From NCBI RefSeq assembly GCF_014534645.1, contig NZ_JACVQF010000200.1, positions 186,001-250,000 on the forward strand: a stretch of 64,000 nt of DNA. The letters are read 5' to 3'. The notes beneath the pieces were generated by a model. The model was given only the letters and a program-made list of their open reading frames with translations. It searched no databases and was not told where the DNA came from. The DNA is from Streptomyces griseicoloratus (GTDB lineage: Bacteria > Actinomycetota > Actinomycetes > Streptomycetales > Streptomycetaceae). The translations under genes were made by a program, and so were the position numbers. Shown here one piece after another: positions 8,032 through 16,212 of this stretch. How positions within the stretch are numbered: position 1 is the stretch's first letter; each line of letters starts with the position of its first letter.

Positions 8032-8853
8032 CTAATGAATCTGATTTTCATATTCCAATACGGCGAGAGGGTGATCTGGGTAACACACCGGCCAGCCCCC
8101 CTCCGGGTCCCGGCCGACCCGGCCGGACACCCTCAGCACGTCCGCCAGCAACCCCGGCGTGACCACCTCCTTCGGCGGCCCGTCGGCAACCACGCGGCCG
8201 TCGCGCAGGGCGACGATGCGTTCGGCGAACCGGGCGGCGTGGGCGAGGTCGTGCAGCACCATCACGACGGTGAGACCGCGCTCCTCACGCAGGCGGACCA
8301 CCGTCTGCAGCACGTCGAGCTGGTGGTGCAGGTCCAGGTACGTGGTCGGCTCGTCGAGCAGCAGGACGCGGGTGTCCTGGGCGAGCGCCATCGCGAGCCG
8401 CACCCGCTGCCGCTCACCCCCCGACAGCGCGTCGACGTCACGGTCGGCCCACCGCTCCACGCCGACGTCGCGCAGCGCCCGGTCCACCACGGGATCGTCG
8501 CCCTCGCGCAGCATGCCCAGCGGGCCGCGTGCCGCGTACCGCCCCTGCCGGACCAGGTGACGCACCGTCATCCCCGGCACGGCAGGCGCGGACTGGTGCA
8601 GCAGCGCCACCCTTCGGGCCGTGGCGCGCCGGGAGAGCCGGGCGAGGTCGTCCCCGCCCAGCAGCACGCGCCCTCGGTCGGGTCGCAGCAGCCCGGCGGC
8701 CAGCCGCAGCAGGGTCGACTTTCCGCAGCCGTTGAGGCCGATGAGAGCGGTCAGTTCGCCCGGCCGGACGGTCATGTCGACGCCTTGCAGCACGGGTCGT
8801 GCGGGGTAGCCGAAGTGGACCCCCTCGACGTGGATCCCCACGGACTCGGTCAT
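8032..8853 (-). CDS. FecE/FhuC-type ABC importer ATPase
   Basis: A 273-residue ATPase of the siderophore/cobalamin importer class: Walker A GLNGCGKST, signature LSGGERQRVRLAMALAQD, Walker B VLLLDEPTTYLDLHHQLDVL and switch His in VLHDLAHAAR. The DEPTTYLDxxHQ stretch is typical of ferric-siderophore uptake ATPases. It follows two FecCD permeases and a lipoprotein binding protein on the same strand. The gene ends just before the peptide gene and its last codons contain the Zur-like box, so importer and biosynthesis are tightly packed. A metal-chelate or zincophore substrate is inferred from context. Confidence 0.92.
   Translation of the reverse strand: MTESVGIHVEGVHFGYPARPVLQGVDMTVRPGELTALIGLNGCGKSTLLRLAAGLLRPDRGRVLLGGDDLARLSRRATARRVALLHQSAPAVPGMTVRHLVRQGRYAARGPLGMLREGDDPVVDRALRDVGVERWADRDVDALSGGERQRVRLAMALAQDTRVLLLDEPTTYLDLHHQLDVLQTVVRLREERGLTVVMVLHDLAHAARFAERIVALRDGRVVADGPPKEVVTPGLLADVLRVSGRVGRDPEGGWPVCYPDHPLAVLEYENQIH
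8036..8050 (-). promoter_or_regulatory. Zur/Fur-family box upstream of the precursor gene
   Basis: On the minus strand it reads TGAAAATCAGATTCA, matching 13 of 15 positions of the Zur-type 7-1-7 consensus as I recall it (TGAAAATCATTTTCA). It overlaps the last codons of the importer ATPase gene and lies 62 nt before the peptide ATG. A second related box lies at 12103-12117. Overlap with coding sequence makes chance similarity possible, but its position at the start of the biosynthetic operon is where an operator is expected. Confidence 0.55.
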
Positions 8854-8873
8854 GCTCTGTCCTTAAGTCGACG

Positions 8874-9881
8874 TCAGAATGTACGGCTCGGCGTGCGGCG
8901 CACGACGACCAGCAGCAGGGCGGCGCCGAGGCAGGCGGTGAGCGCCCCGACCGGCAGCGTGAGCCGTCCGGAGTCCAGCGTCTGGGCGAGCAGCCGCGAG
9001 GACAGCTGCGCCGCGGCGTCCGCCCCGCACACCACGACCGCGCCCAGCAGGGCGGCGCCGGGAAGGCTCACCCGCAGGTCCGCGCCGAAGACGGCCACGG
9101 CCAGATGCGGGACGAGCAACCCCACGAAGCCGAGCGCCCCGACGGCGGCCACCGCGCCCGCCGTCAGCGCCACCGCGCACAGCAGTGCGAGGGTCCGGGC
9201 CCGCCGGGCGGCGAGGCCCGCGGCGAGGGCGATGTCGTCCCCGCAGCGCAGCAGGGTCAGCGGGCCGGCCAGCAGCCAGGCCGCGGCTCCCCAGGCCAGC
9301 GCCCACGGCCACAGCAGGTGCCAGTGCTGCCACACCCGGCCCTCCGTGGTCCCCACCAGCCACTGGACGACGCTGCCGAGTTCACCCGGCTCCACGAGCA
9401 GCACCATGGCGGTGAGCCCACCGAGCACCGCCGACACCAGCACCCCGTGCACGGCGGTCTGCGCGGGGTCACCGCGGCCGCGGCCGGCGAGCAGCCACAG
9501 CAGCGCCGCTCCGCCGCATCCGCCCGCGCACGCGGCGATAACCACCGCCAGGGGCGAGTCCCACCCGGCGAGTCCCAGGGCCGTCGCGGCAACGGCGCCG
9601 AGCACGGCCCCCGGTGTCACGCCCGTCACCTCGGGCCCGGCGAGGGGATTGCGCAGCGCGGACTGCAGGACCAGCCCGGCCACGGCGAGGCACGCGCCCG
9701 CGCCGAGGGCGACCAGCAGTCTGGGCAGGCGCAGTTGCAGCAGAATGTGCCGCTCCGTCGCATCACCACCACCGCCGAGGACGTCCCATACGACGCCCGG
9801 GGACATGCCGCGCCCGGCCACCAGCTCCGCCGCGGCACACACGGCGGCCAACGCCGCGAGCACGGTGAAACGCCGGCTCAC
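8874..9881 (-). CDS. FecCD-family ABC permease
   Basis: A 335-residue permease with about nine to ten hydrophobic segments. It has the family markers LRLPRLLVALGAGACLAVAG, LRNPLAGPEVTGVTPGA and, near the C-terminus, GFVGLLVPHLA. It is the second of two permeases; its ATG overlaps the stop of the first permease gene (ATGA), and 20 nt separate it from the ATPase gene. The two permeases form the heterodimeric channel of a BtuCD-fold importer that takes a chelated metal from the lipoprotein at 11083-12054. Confidence 0.92.
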   Translation of the reverse strand: MSRRFTVLAALAAVCAAAELVAGRGMSPGVVWDVLGGGGDATERHILLQLRLPRLLVALGAGACLAVAGLVLQSALRNPLAGPEVTGVTPGAVLGAVAATALGLAGWDSPLAVVIAACAGGCGGAALLWLLAGRGRGDPAQTAVHGVLVSAVLGGLTAMVLLVEPGELGSVVQWLVGTTEGRVWQHWHLLWPWALAWGAAAWLLAGPLTLLRCGDDIALAAGLAARRARTLALLCAVALTAGAVAAVGALGFVGLLVPHLAVAVFGADLRVSLPGAALLGAVVVCGADAAAQLSSRLLAQTLDSGRLTLPVGALTACLGAALLLVVVRRTPSRTF

Positions 9882-11086
9882 CGGACCTCCTCCGTTCCGT
9901 CCCGAAGGACGCTCTTCGCCGCACCGGTGCGCAGTGCTTCGTCCGCTGCCTCACCGGGCACGGTCCGCACTCCCTGCGGCAGCGGGCGCGCGGCCGCCGA
10001 ACCCACCGAATCCGCCGGCCCGCGCCGGGCCGTCCGGTTGCGGCCGCCCGACCGCATCAGGGCGATACCGGCCGGCACACCCAGCAGGGCCGTCCAGGCA
10101 CCGGCCGGCGTTTCCACCGGCGCCAGCGCCAGCCGGGCCGGCACATCGGCGACGGTCACCACCACGGCACCCCACGCTGCGGACCAGGGCAGCCAACGCA
10201 CCGCCCCGGCCGCGGGGTTGAACCACCGGGCCAGGTGCGGGGCGAGGAACCCCACCCATGCGACGGGCCCGCACACGGCCGTCACGGGCGCGATCAGCAC
10301 GACGGCGATGGCCAACGCGGCCAGCCGCGCCCGCTGTGCCCGCACGCCGAGGGCCGCGGCGTCCTCGTCCCCCAGCCGCATCACCGACAGCACCGGCGCA
10401 CACAGCACGAGGGCGGGGGCGGCGACGAGCAGCCACGGCCACAGGCCCCCCACGTCGTCCCAGGTCCGGGCGGAGAGGGAGCCGAGCAGGTAGCGGTAGA
10501 TCAACTGGAGGTCGAGCTGGTCGGCCATCACCATCAGCACGAGCAGCGCGGCCTGCAGGGCGGCCGCGACCGCGGCCCCGGTCAGCAGCACCGCGGACGG
10601 GCTGCGGCCCAGTCCGGCGGCGAGCAGCGTGAGGCCGCCGCCGAGCACCGCCCCGCCGACGGCCAGCAGGGGCTGGACGGCGGCGGGCAGGGACAGCGTC
10701 AGCACGAGCGGCGCGGCCACCCCGAGGGCGGCCCCGGACGACACGCCCAGCATCTCCGGTACCGCCAGGGGGTTGCGCAGCGCCTCCTGGAGCACGAGAC
10801 CCGCCGCCCCCAGACATGCTCCGGCGATCAGCGCCAGCACCAGTCGGGGCACGCGGAGTTCGGTGACGACGATCCCCGCGAGCGAGCCGTCCCCGTCCAG
10901 CACCGCTGCGGCGAGCCGGTGCGGCGCGACGTAGGGCGTACCGAGGCTCAGGGCGCACACGGAGGCGACGGCCAACAGCACCGCCACCAGCAGTGGTTGC
11001 CGCCCCGGGGAACGGCGTGCGGACCAGGAGGCGCCCGCCGCCGTCCCACCTGCCGGGCCGCGCGCCGAGAAGGGCATCCTCGTCAC
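9878..11086 (-). CDS. FecCD-family ABC permease
   Basis: A 402-residue permease with LRVPRLVLALIAGACLGAAG, LRNPLAVPEMLGVSSGAALG and WVGFLAPHLAR, the FecCD hallmarks. I chose a GTG that overlaps the TGA of the binding-protein gene (GTGA coupling); an ATG three codons later is an alternative. The C-terminus has a ~60-residue Arg/Ala-rich cytoplasmic tail after the last helix, longer than usual for the family. It pairs with the permease at 8874-9881. Confidence 0.9.
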   Translation of the reverse strand: MTRMPFSARGPAGGTAAGASWSARRSPGRQPLLVAVLLAVASVCALSLGTPYVAPHRLAAAVLDGDGSLAGIVVTELRVPRLVLALIAGACLGAAGLVLQEALRNPLAVPEMLGVSSGAALGVAAPLVLTLSLPAAVQPLLAVGGAVLGGGLTLLAAGLGRSPSAVLLTGAAVAAALQAALLVLMVMADQLDLQLIYRYLLGSLSARTWDDVGGLWPWLLVAAPALVLCAPVLSVMRLGDEDAAALGVRAQRARLAALAIAVVLIAPVTAVCGPVAWVGFLAPHLARWFNPAAGAVRWLPWSAAWGAVVVTVADVPARLALAPVETPAGAWTALLGVPAGIALMRSGGRNRTARRGPADSVGSAAARPLPQGVRTVPGEAADEALRTGAAKSVLRDGTEEVR

Positions 11087-12054
11087 AGCGCGGCCGTGGC
11101 CTCGTCGAGGACCAGGCTCAGCGAACGGGTACCGCGGCCCTTGGCCCACACCTCCGAGTTCACCTCGTGGACGTCGCCGTTCTTCACCGCCGGGATCTTG
11201 CCCCAGAGGGGGTTCTCCGCCAGCTTCTCGGAGAGCTTGCCGTCCGCGTCACCGAAACTCATCGTCTCGACGAACAGCACGTCGACCCCCTGGGCGAGGA
11301 TCTCCTCCAGGCTGTAACTACCCTCCACGCCACGGGACTTCCAGGGATACCGGGCAATCTTCGGAAGGAGACTGGCGGCCACGTCGCCCTCGGGGGTGGC
11401 GACGCCGAAGTTCTCGTCACTGCCGTAGATGATGAGCGCGGTCTTGTCGCTCGGTGCCTTCTCGGCCTCGGCGAGCTTGGTCCGGAAGGCCTTCTCCGCC
11501 TTCTCCCCCTCGGCGGTGCGGCCGGTGAGCGAGGCGGCGTCGCGCAGGTAGCCCACGCTGTCCTCCCACGTCTCGGGCTGCATGGGCCAGAACGTGGTGG
11601 CACCCTTCAGCGCGGGGGCGAGCTTGCCGTGGGTGTCCTCCAGGCCGATCACGAGATCGGGCTTGTGGGAGAGGATCGCCTCCACCTCCGGAGCGATGAA
11701 CCCGCCGGGGATGACTGCGACGTCCTTCGCCCTCTCCTCCCCCAGGAAGTCGGGGTGGGCGAGCAGTGTGCTGTTCGTGGCGGCCGGGACGATGTCCAGT
11801 TCGGTCAGGATGTCGTCGCAGAGCGCGAACAGGCAGACGATCCGCTCCGGTTCCTTCTCCAGAGAGATCTTCACGCCGTTGGTGTCGGTCAGCTGCGTCG
11901 CCGCCTTGATGGGCTCGACGGTGACTTCGGTCTTCGCCGCGGGCTTGGCCTTGTCGCCGGCGGGTTCGTCGGTTGCGCCGCAACCGACCAGCACGGAACC
12001 CACGACCGCTGCCGTGATCCAGCCGCGGACGAATCTCGACGGTGAGCGCAGCAT
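11083..12054 (-). CDS. FepB/FecB-type metal-chelate-binding lipoprotein
   Basis: A 323-residue TroA-superfamily substrate-binding lipoprotein. The signal peptide ends in the lipobox LVGC at about residue 25. Helical-backbone features include PERIVCLFALCDDILTELDI and HKPDLVIGLEDTHGKL; the C-terminal lobe has VEGSYSLEEILAQGVDVLFV. In the class it captures siderophores or other chelates outside the membrane and feeds the FecCD channel. It is the first gene of the series, and a Fur-family box lies 49 nt upstream. An iron siderophore would be the default guess. The box type and the peptide cluster make a zinc or other metal chelate worth considering. Confidence 0.9.
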   Translation of the reverse strand: MLRSPSRFVRGWITAAVVGSVLVGCGATDEPAGDKAKPAAKTEVTVEPIKAATQLTDTNGVKISLEKEPERIVCLFALCDDILTELDIVPAATNSTLLAHPDFLGEERAKDVAVIPGGFIAPEVEAILSHKPDLVIGLEDTHGKLAPALKGATTFWPMQPETWEDSVGYLRDAASLTGRTAEGEKAEKAFRTKLAEAEKAPSDKTALIIYGSDENFGVATPEGDVAASLLPKIARYPWKSRGVEGSYSLEEILAQGVDVLFVETMSFGDADGKLSEKLAENPLWGKIPAVKNGDVHEVNSEVWAKGRGTRSLSLVLDEATAAL

Positions 12055-12102
12055 TGATGCCCTCGTTTCTTCTCGGAACCTGGAACGCTCACCGAAGATA
12101 CA

Positions 12103-12117
12103 TGATAATCGTTTTCA
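12103..12117. promoter_or_regulatory. Fur-family (best fit Zur) box in divergent promoter
   Basis: TGATAATCGTTTTCA, a 7-1-7 imperfect inverted repeat between the binding-protein gene (minus) and the beta-propeller gene (plus). It matches 13 of 15 positions of the Zur consensus as I recall it, and its left half equals the Fur half-site TGATAAT. Streptomyces iron genes usually use DmdR1/IdeR boxes (TTAGGTTAGGCT...), and I see none here. Zinc control is therefore the better guess. The intergenic region is AT-rich around the site, unlike its surroundings. Confidence 0.65.
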
Positions 12118-12148
12118 ACTATTGAACTATTCCCGCCCGGAGGCACCC

Positions 12149-13348
12149 ATGACCGCTGCCCCTGCCGTGCTGCTCGTCTCCGACCACGTGCACGGGTCCG
12201 TTCACGTACGGGCCGTTCCGGACGGCACCGAGACCGGCCGCCTCACGGGTCGTCATGTCTCGGAGCACGCGGGGTTCCTGGCGTTGCCGGGCGGGCGCGT
12301 GGCCTGCGTCGACGACCGCCGGGGCGAACTGCTGGTGCTCGACCCCTTCGCGGACGAGTTGCTGGAAGCCGCGGTTCCGGTCGCCGTACCGGCCGAGCAC
12401 CTGGCCTGCGACCCGTCCGGCCGCTGGATCGCCGTCACGACGGGCCTCGGCAGGAACACCGAGCCCTGGTCGGACCTCCTGACGGTCGCCGACCTGCGCA
12501 CCGGAGAGGCGGCCCGTGTGCGCACGCGCGTCGGCGAACCGGGCGTGACGGTGCTGGGCGGCGGCGAACCGCTGGTCGCCCTGCGGCACCGGGAGCCCGG
12601 TGAGCTGGCCGTCCACCGCTTCGCCGACCTCCTCGGAGCACGGCCGGGCTGCCCTCCTGTGACGCCCCACGCCCTCCTGCCGTTGCCGGACGACGGACAC
12701 GGCGACGCCCAAGCGCCGTTCTCGCGGCACGTCTTCTCGGCCACGGGCGAAGGAGTGCACCGGGCCCGCCGGGAGGGCGACGTGCTCGTTCCCGAGCCGC
12801 CGATCCCGTGGGAGGCGCCCGCCCGGGGCTGGTACCTGCGGCTCGACACCCGGCGACGGGCCCTGTGGTCCACGTTGCGCGGCGGCCCCACGGACCCACG
12901 GCGGTGGCCGGACTGGACCAACCAGGCATGGCGCCACGACTTGGAGACCGGCCGCACGCGCGTGACGGAACTCGGTCCCGGCCTGGTCTTCCGGCTGGCC
13001 CTCGCCCGGCACCACACCGCCTTCACCCGCATCCACCCCGACGGCGACGAACTGATCCTCCTGGACGCCCACGACACCGACCGTCGCGTCCCCCTCCCCG
13101 CCATGGACGGCGCTCCGCGCCGCGGCGGCACCCCCTGGGAGGGCGTCCAGCGCAGAGCGGTGGCCGCCTCACCGGGAGCCGACTGGATCGCCGTGACCCG
13201 CGGCGGCCACGGCGAGGTGCACGTCATCGACGCTCGAACGGGCCACGAGGCAGCCCGGTGGCGCCTGGACACGCCGCTGGACCACGGCGGTCACGCGGTA
13301 CTGCGCACCCGCAGCGACAGCGCCGACGGCGATCCCGTCGGCCGGTGA
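12149..13348 (+). CDS. Cytoplasmic beta-propeller-like protein, divergent from metal importer
   Basis: A 399-residue protein starting at ATG with GGAGG 7 nt upstream. Repeated segments resemble propeller blades (LALPGGRVACVDDRRGELLVLDPF; GRWIAVTTGLGRNTEPWSDLLTVADLRTG; ADWIAVTRGGHGEVHVIDARTG). There is no signal peptide. It has many His residues (VSDHVHGSVHV, RHHTAF). It shares the Fur-family box with the importer operon, so metal-responsive expression is likely. AztD, a beta-propeller zinc chaperone in Zur-controlled loci of other bacteria, is a loose analogy only; AztD is exported and this one appears cytosolic. Exact function unknown. Confidence 0.7.
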   Translation: MTAAPAVLLVSDHVHGSVHVRAVPDGTETGRLTGRHVSEHAGFLALPGGRVACVDDRRGELLVLDPFADELLEAAVPVAVPAEHLACDPSGRWIAVTTGLGRNTEPWSDLLTVADLRTGEAARVRTRVGEPGVTVLGGGEPLVALRHREPGELAVHRFADLLGARPGCPPVTPHALLPLPDDGHGDAQAPFSRHVFSATGEGVHRARREGDVLVPEPPIPWEAPARGWYLRLDTRRRALWSTLRGGPTDPRRWPDWTNQAWRHDLETGRTRVTELGPGLVFRLALARHHTAFTRIHPDGDELILLDAHDTDRRVPLPAMDGAPRRGGTPWEGVQRRAVAASPGADWIAVTRGGHGEVHVIDARTGHEAARWRLDTPLDHGGHAVLRTRSDSADGDPVGR

Positions 13349-13380
13349 CAGACCTACCGGGCATGCAACCATGCTGTTCC

Positions 13381-13701
13381 ATGACCCGACACGACCCGAA
13401 GGCCAAAGTCCGGCAGCTCCTCTACGAACTCTGCGTCGACCTCGGCTTCTGCCTCCCGCCGCAGGAGCATCATCGGCTGCAGGAGGCACCACCTGCCGAC
13501 GTGGACGGCTTCACCGACGCCGTGTTCGAGGCGGAGGGAATGGACCCCGGCCTGCATGAGGAGCTACGGCGGCAGGTGCGGGACAGAGTCGATCGGCACA
13601 TGCGCGGGTGGGGTGCCCCTTGGAGCACGGGCATACCGGACGACGAGCCCGGCGAACGCCGGCCCCGCCCCTTCACCGAAGGCGACGGCAACCCGCTCTG
13701 A
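13381..13701 (+). CDS. Small hypothetical protein
   Basis: A 106-residue soluble, charged protein beginning MTRHDPKAKVRQLLYELCVDLGFC, with an amphipathic helix-rich middle (ELRRQVRDRVDRHMRGWG) and a Pro/Arg-rich tail. It starts 32 bases after the beta-propeller stop, without a clear Shine-Dalgarno, so it may be co-transcribed. Its pattern resembles small hypothetical proteins common in Streptomyces. I do not recognise a domain, and role in the metal locus is unproven. Confidence 0.65.
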   Translation: MTRHDPKAKVRQLLYELCVDLGFCLPPQEHHRLQEAPPADVDGFTDAVFEAEGMDPGLHEELRRQVRDRVDRHMRGWGAPWSTGIPDDEPGERRPRPFTEGDGNPL

Positions 13702-13722
13702 CGCCTGCACGGGTGACGCACT

Positions 13723-13752
13723 CCGGCCTCACCCATCGCTCGGTGAGGCCGG
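13723..13752. terminator. Bidirectional terminator-like hairpin
   Basis: CCGGCCTCACC and its perfect complement form an 11-bp stem with an 8-nt loop between the convergent ends of the small hypothetical gene and the methyltransferase gene. Confidence 0.7.
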
Positions 13753-13766
13753 GGCGAGCCTGCTCG

Positions 13767-14900
13767 TCAACTGCGGGCGAGGCGCCAGAGCGAGGTGACT
13801 TCCGCGGCGCGGGCGGCGTGGAGGGGATCGGCGGTGTCCCTCGCCCGTGGATGCCGCGGCCGGGTGTCGATCTTGTCCACGACGTGCAGGCCGGCCGCCT
13901 CGATGGCGGCCGGCAGTTCGCCGCGCGTCCTGAGTCCGAGGTGCTCGGCGAGGTCCGACAGGATCAGCCACCCCTCGCCTCCTGGTTCGAGACGGGCGCC
14001 GAGCCCGGCCAGGAAGTCGCGGAGCATGCTGCCGCCCGGGTCGTAGACGCCCTGCTCCACGGCGGAGGTGGGCCGGGCCGGAATCCACGGCGGGTTGCAG
14101 ACGACGAGGTCCGCGCGCCCGTCGGGGAAGAGAGCGGGGCCCACGACGTCGACGCGCCCGGTGAGGTGCAGCCGGCGGATGTTGTCGCGTGCGCAGGCCA
14201 GGGCACGCGGGCTGATGTCGGTGGCCACCACGTGGTCGATCCCGCGTCGGGCCAGGACGGCTGCGAGCACTCCCGTCCCCGTCCCGAGGTCGAACGCGGT
14301 GCGGCGGCCCGCGCGACGTCCGGCAGGCGTGGGGAGCGGAGCATGGGCGACGAGGTCCACGTACTCGCCCCTGACCGGGGAGAACACGCCGTAGTGCGGG
14401 TGGATCCGAGCGCCGAGGGCCGGTACTGCCACGCCCTTCGTGCGCCACTGGTGCGCTCCGATCACGCCCAGCAGTTCGGTGAGCGAGACGGCCATCGGCG
14501 CGGACGGCGGACCGTACGCCTCGGTGCACGCCTGGCGCACCTCGGGGGCTCTGCGCAGGTCCAGGCGGTAGTCGGCTTCCAGCAGCACGAGGAGCCTGCC
14601 CAGCACGCGGGCACGGTGGCCGCGGGCCCGGCGGTGCAGGTGGAAGGACTCTGCCGGGCCGTCGCCTCGCAGGGGAGGCTTCCGGGCGATGCGGCGGCCC
14701 ATCGCCTCCAGGAGCCGACGTGCGTTGTGGAAGTCGCCCCGCCACAGCAGGGCAGTGCCTTCGCAGGCCAGTCGGTAGGCGGTGTCGGCTTTCATACGGT
14801 CGTCCGCGCGGACGACCCGGCGGGGAGGCGGCGTTGCGCTCTCGGAATGCCAGCGGGCGGAACGGGGGATGTTCGTCTCGGTCCAGTCGATGGTGGACAC
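13767..14900 (-). CDS. Class I SAM-dependent methyltransferase (HemK/RsmC-like)
   Basis: A 377-residue protein starting at GTG with AGGAG upstream. The C-terminal half carries the SAM-binding motif AFDLGTGTGVLAAVLARRG, the acidic VVATDISPRALACARDN loop and the NPPW motif (LVVCNPPWIPARP) of N-methyltransferases acting on exocyclic or amide nitrogen. The N-terminal ~170 residues are Arg-rich and include ARWHSESATPPPRR. Overall it resembles methylase-of-polypeptide-chain/16S rRNA-type MTases, but the substrate cannot be assigned. It is transcribed alone, with a hairpin at each end of its region. Confidence 0.8.
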   Translation of the reverse strand: MSTIDWTETNIPRSARWHSESATPPPRRVVRADDRMKADTAYRLACEGTALLWRGDFHNARRLLEAMGRRIARKPPLRGDGPAESFHLHRRARGHRARVLGRLLVLLEADYRLDLRRAPEVRQACTEAYGPPSAPMAVSLTELLGVIGAHQWRTKGVAVPALGARIHPHYGVFSPVRGEYVDLVAHAPLPTPAGRRAGRRTAFDLGTGTGVLAAVLARRGIDHVVATDISPRALACARDNIRRLHLTGRVDVVGPALFPDGRADLVVCNPPWIPARPTSAVEQGVYDPGGSMLRDFLAGLGARLEPGGEGWLILSDLAEHLGLRTRGELPAAIEAAGLHVVDKIDTRPRHPRARDTADPLHAARAAEVTSLWRLARS

Positions 14901-15122
14901 CGGGTACTCCTCGTGATCGGGCGTGCAGGGGCACGAAGAGCACTTCGACGAGGGGCTGGGCCAACGGCCCGTATCGCCGTACGGGGGCGTGTGTCAGCGC
15001 AGTTGGGGCTACCGCTCCCGCGTCGAAGCGCGAGCGGAGGAGTCGCCGAGAACCATGCCGAGAACCATGGCGCGTGTCATGACCAGCCCTTTCAGACGGA
15101 CAGCCGCATGAGTCTCGCACAT

Positions 15123-15181
15123 CCCCTCGCCCCGGACGGACCAGCCCATGGGGCCGTGCTGCTCGAGTCCGGGGCGAGGGG
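15123..15181. terminator. 15-bp inverted repeat, terminator-like, in a gene-free stretch
   Basis: CCCCTCGCCCCGGAC (15123-15137) and its exact complement (15167-15181) flank a 29-nt loop, just downstream of the APH-family gene (minus strand). There is no T-tract, as is common in high-GC genomes. The 316-base gap 14901-15216 otherwise holds only the upstream region of the methyltransferase gene. Confidence 0.7.
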
Positions 15182-15216
15182 TGTCCGATGGCTGCCGTGT
15201 CTGCCGGTGTTCGGTG

Positions 15217-16170
15217 TCAGCTGCTGATGCCGCCGGCGAACGGCATCGTCTGCCACTTGTCGACGGCGGGCTTGAGGTACTCCATCAGGTCGGGAAGCTG
15301 CGGGGCCAGCGTGAGGGTGGCGATGGCCCGCAGCATGCCCAGGGCGTTGACGAAGCCGAGGACCTCCTCGTCGAGCGGCCTCGTGCCGTTGCGCCGTGCG
15401 CCGCGGTCGTAGGCGGCTTCGTGCTCGGGTCCGAGAGCGGCCAGGTCCCACTCGACGGGCCCCAGCGTGACCAGTTCGAAGTCGGCGTAGAGGTCGCCGT
15501 CCACCCCGGAGAAGATGTTCGCGGGCGGGCAGTCGCCGTGGATGGGCTGGAGCTCGACGCCCGGGAACCGGTCCTCGAAGGCCCTGCGTGAGCGCACGAG
15601 GGGTTCGAGGACCTGCCATTCGCGCCGGGCTCGGTCCAGCTCGGCCGCGGCGATCAGGCCGGGGTGCCGGTCGAGCCGGGCGAGGCTTTCCGCGATGAAC
15701 CCCGGTTCGGCCGCGGACAGAAACTCCAGGCGGCCCGGGTAGGCGCGCAATGCCGCGTGCAGATCGGCGACGCTCTCGGCGTTCGCCACGTAGTCGGGTT
15801 CCTTGTCCCGGTCCTCCTCGACGAACGGCCACAACGTCATCGAGAACCCGCCGCGCTGCACGGGTTCCCGCGGCACGAGCGGGCTCGGCGCGATCACGGG
15901 GACTCCCCGGTCGCCGAGCCAACGCGTCACGTCCAGCTCGTCCTGCTGGCGGCGCGCGAGGGCGGCCAGGTCGTCCGGGCGGGGCAGGACGGTGGGAATC
16001 CGGGCCACGACCGGCGAGGGCGCGAGGTGGACGACGACGGAGAAGACGTCGTGGAGCACCGTGGGGTCGGTGACGGTCAGGCCGAGCTCGCGCCCGGCCG
16101 CGACGGCCGCCTCGACGGCGGCGGCGGTGCGGTCGGCAAGCTGTTGTGGTGTCAGGAAAGTGGTGGTCAT
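15217..16170 (-). CDS. Aminoglycoside phosphotransferase (APH)-family kinase
   Basis: A 317-residue kinase-fold protein. The catalytic loop reads PIHGDCPPANIF (HGDxxxxN) and the metal-binding segment is YADFELVTLGPVEWDLA; the usual D-F-D/E order of APH enzymes is retained as DFE. The N-lobe includes SPVVARIPTVLPRPDD. Family members phosphorylate aminoglycosides, macrolides, homoserine, choline and other small hydroxylated substrates, and most Streptomyces copies are not proven resistance genes. It is monocistronic, downstream of the ABC-F gene on the same strand. Resistance is possible because an ABC-F ribosome-protection gene is its neighbour, but not shown. Confidence 0.85.
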   Translation of the reverse strand: MTTTFLTPQQLADRTAAAVEAAVAAGRELGLTVTDPTVLHDVFSVVVHLAPSPVVARIPTVLPRPDDLAALARRQQDELDVTRWLGDRGVPVIAPSPLVPREPVQRGGFSMTLWPFVEEDRDKEPDYVANAESVADLHAALRAYPGRLEFLSAAEPGFIAESLARLDRHPGLIAAAELDRARREWQVLEPLVRSRRAFEDRFPGVELQPIHGDCPPANIFSGVDGDLYADFELVTLGPVEWDLAALGPEHEAAYDRGARRNGTRPLDEEVLGFVNALGMLRAIATLTLAPQLPDLMEYLKPAVDKWQTMPFAGGISS

Positions 16171-16212
16171 GTCTCCATCGTTTCGGCGTGTTTTCGGCTG
16201 TTGGGCAGGTCG

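Noticed and set aside
7465-10221. Plus-strand open frame of about 918 codons across the RiPP/importer region
   Set aside because: Antisense to the importer, precursor and C-protein genes; the translation is low complexity.
8032-12120. Standard iron-siderophore importer under DmdR1/IdeR control
   Set aside because: No TTAGGTTAGG-type box is seen; the boxes present fit the Fur/Zur 7-1-7 type better. Iron specificity is not excluded for the substrate.
15217-16170. Proven aminoglycoside resistance gene
   Set aside because: The APH fold covers many substrates; nothing in the sequence identifies the antibiotic.
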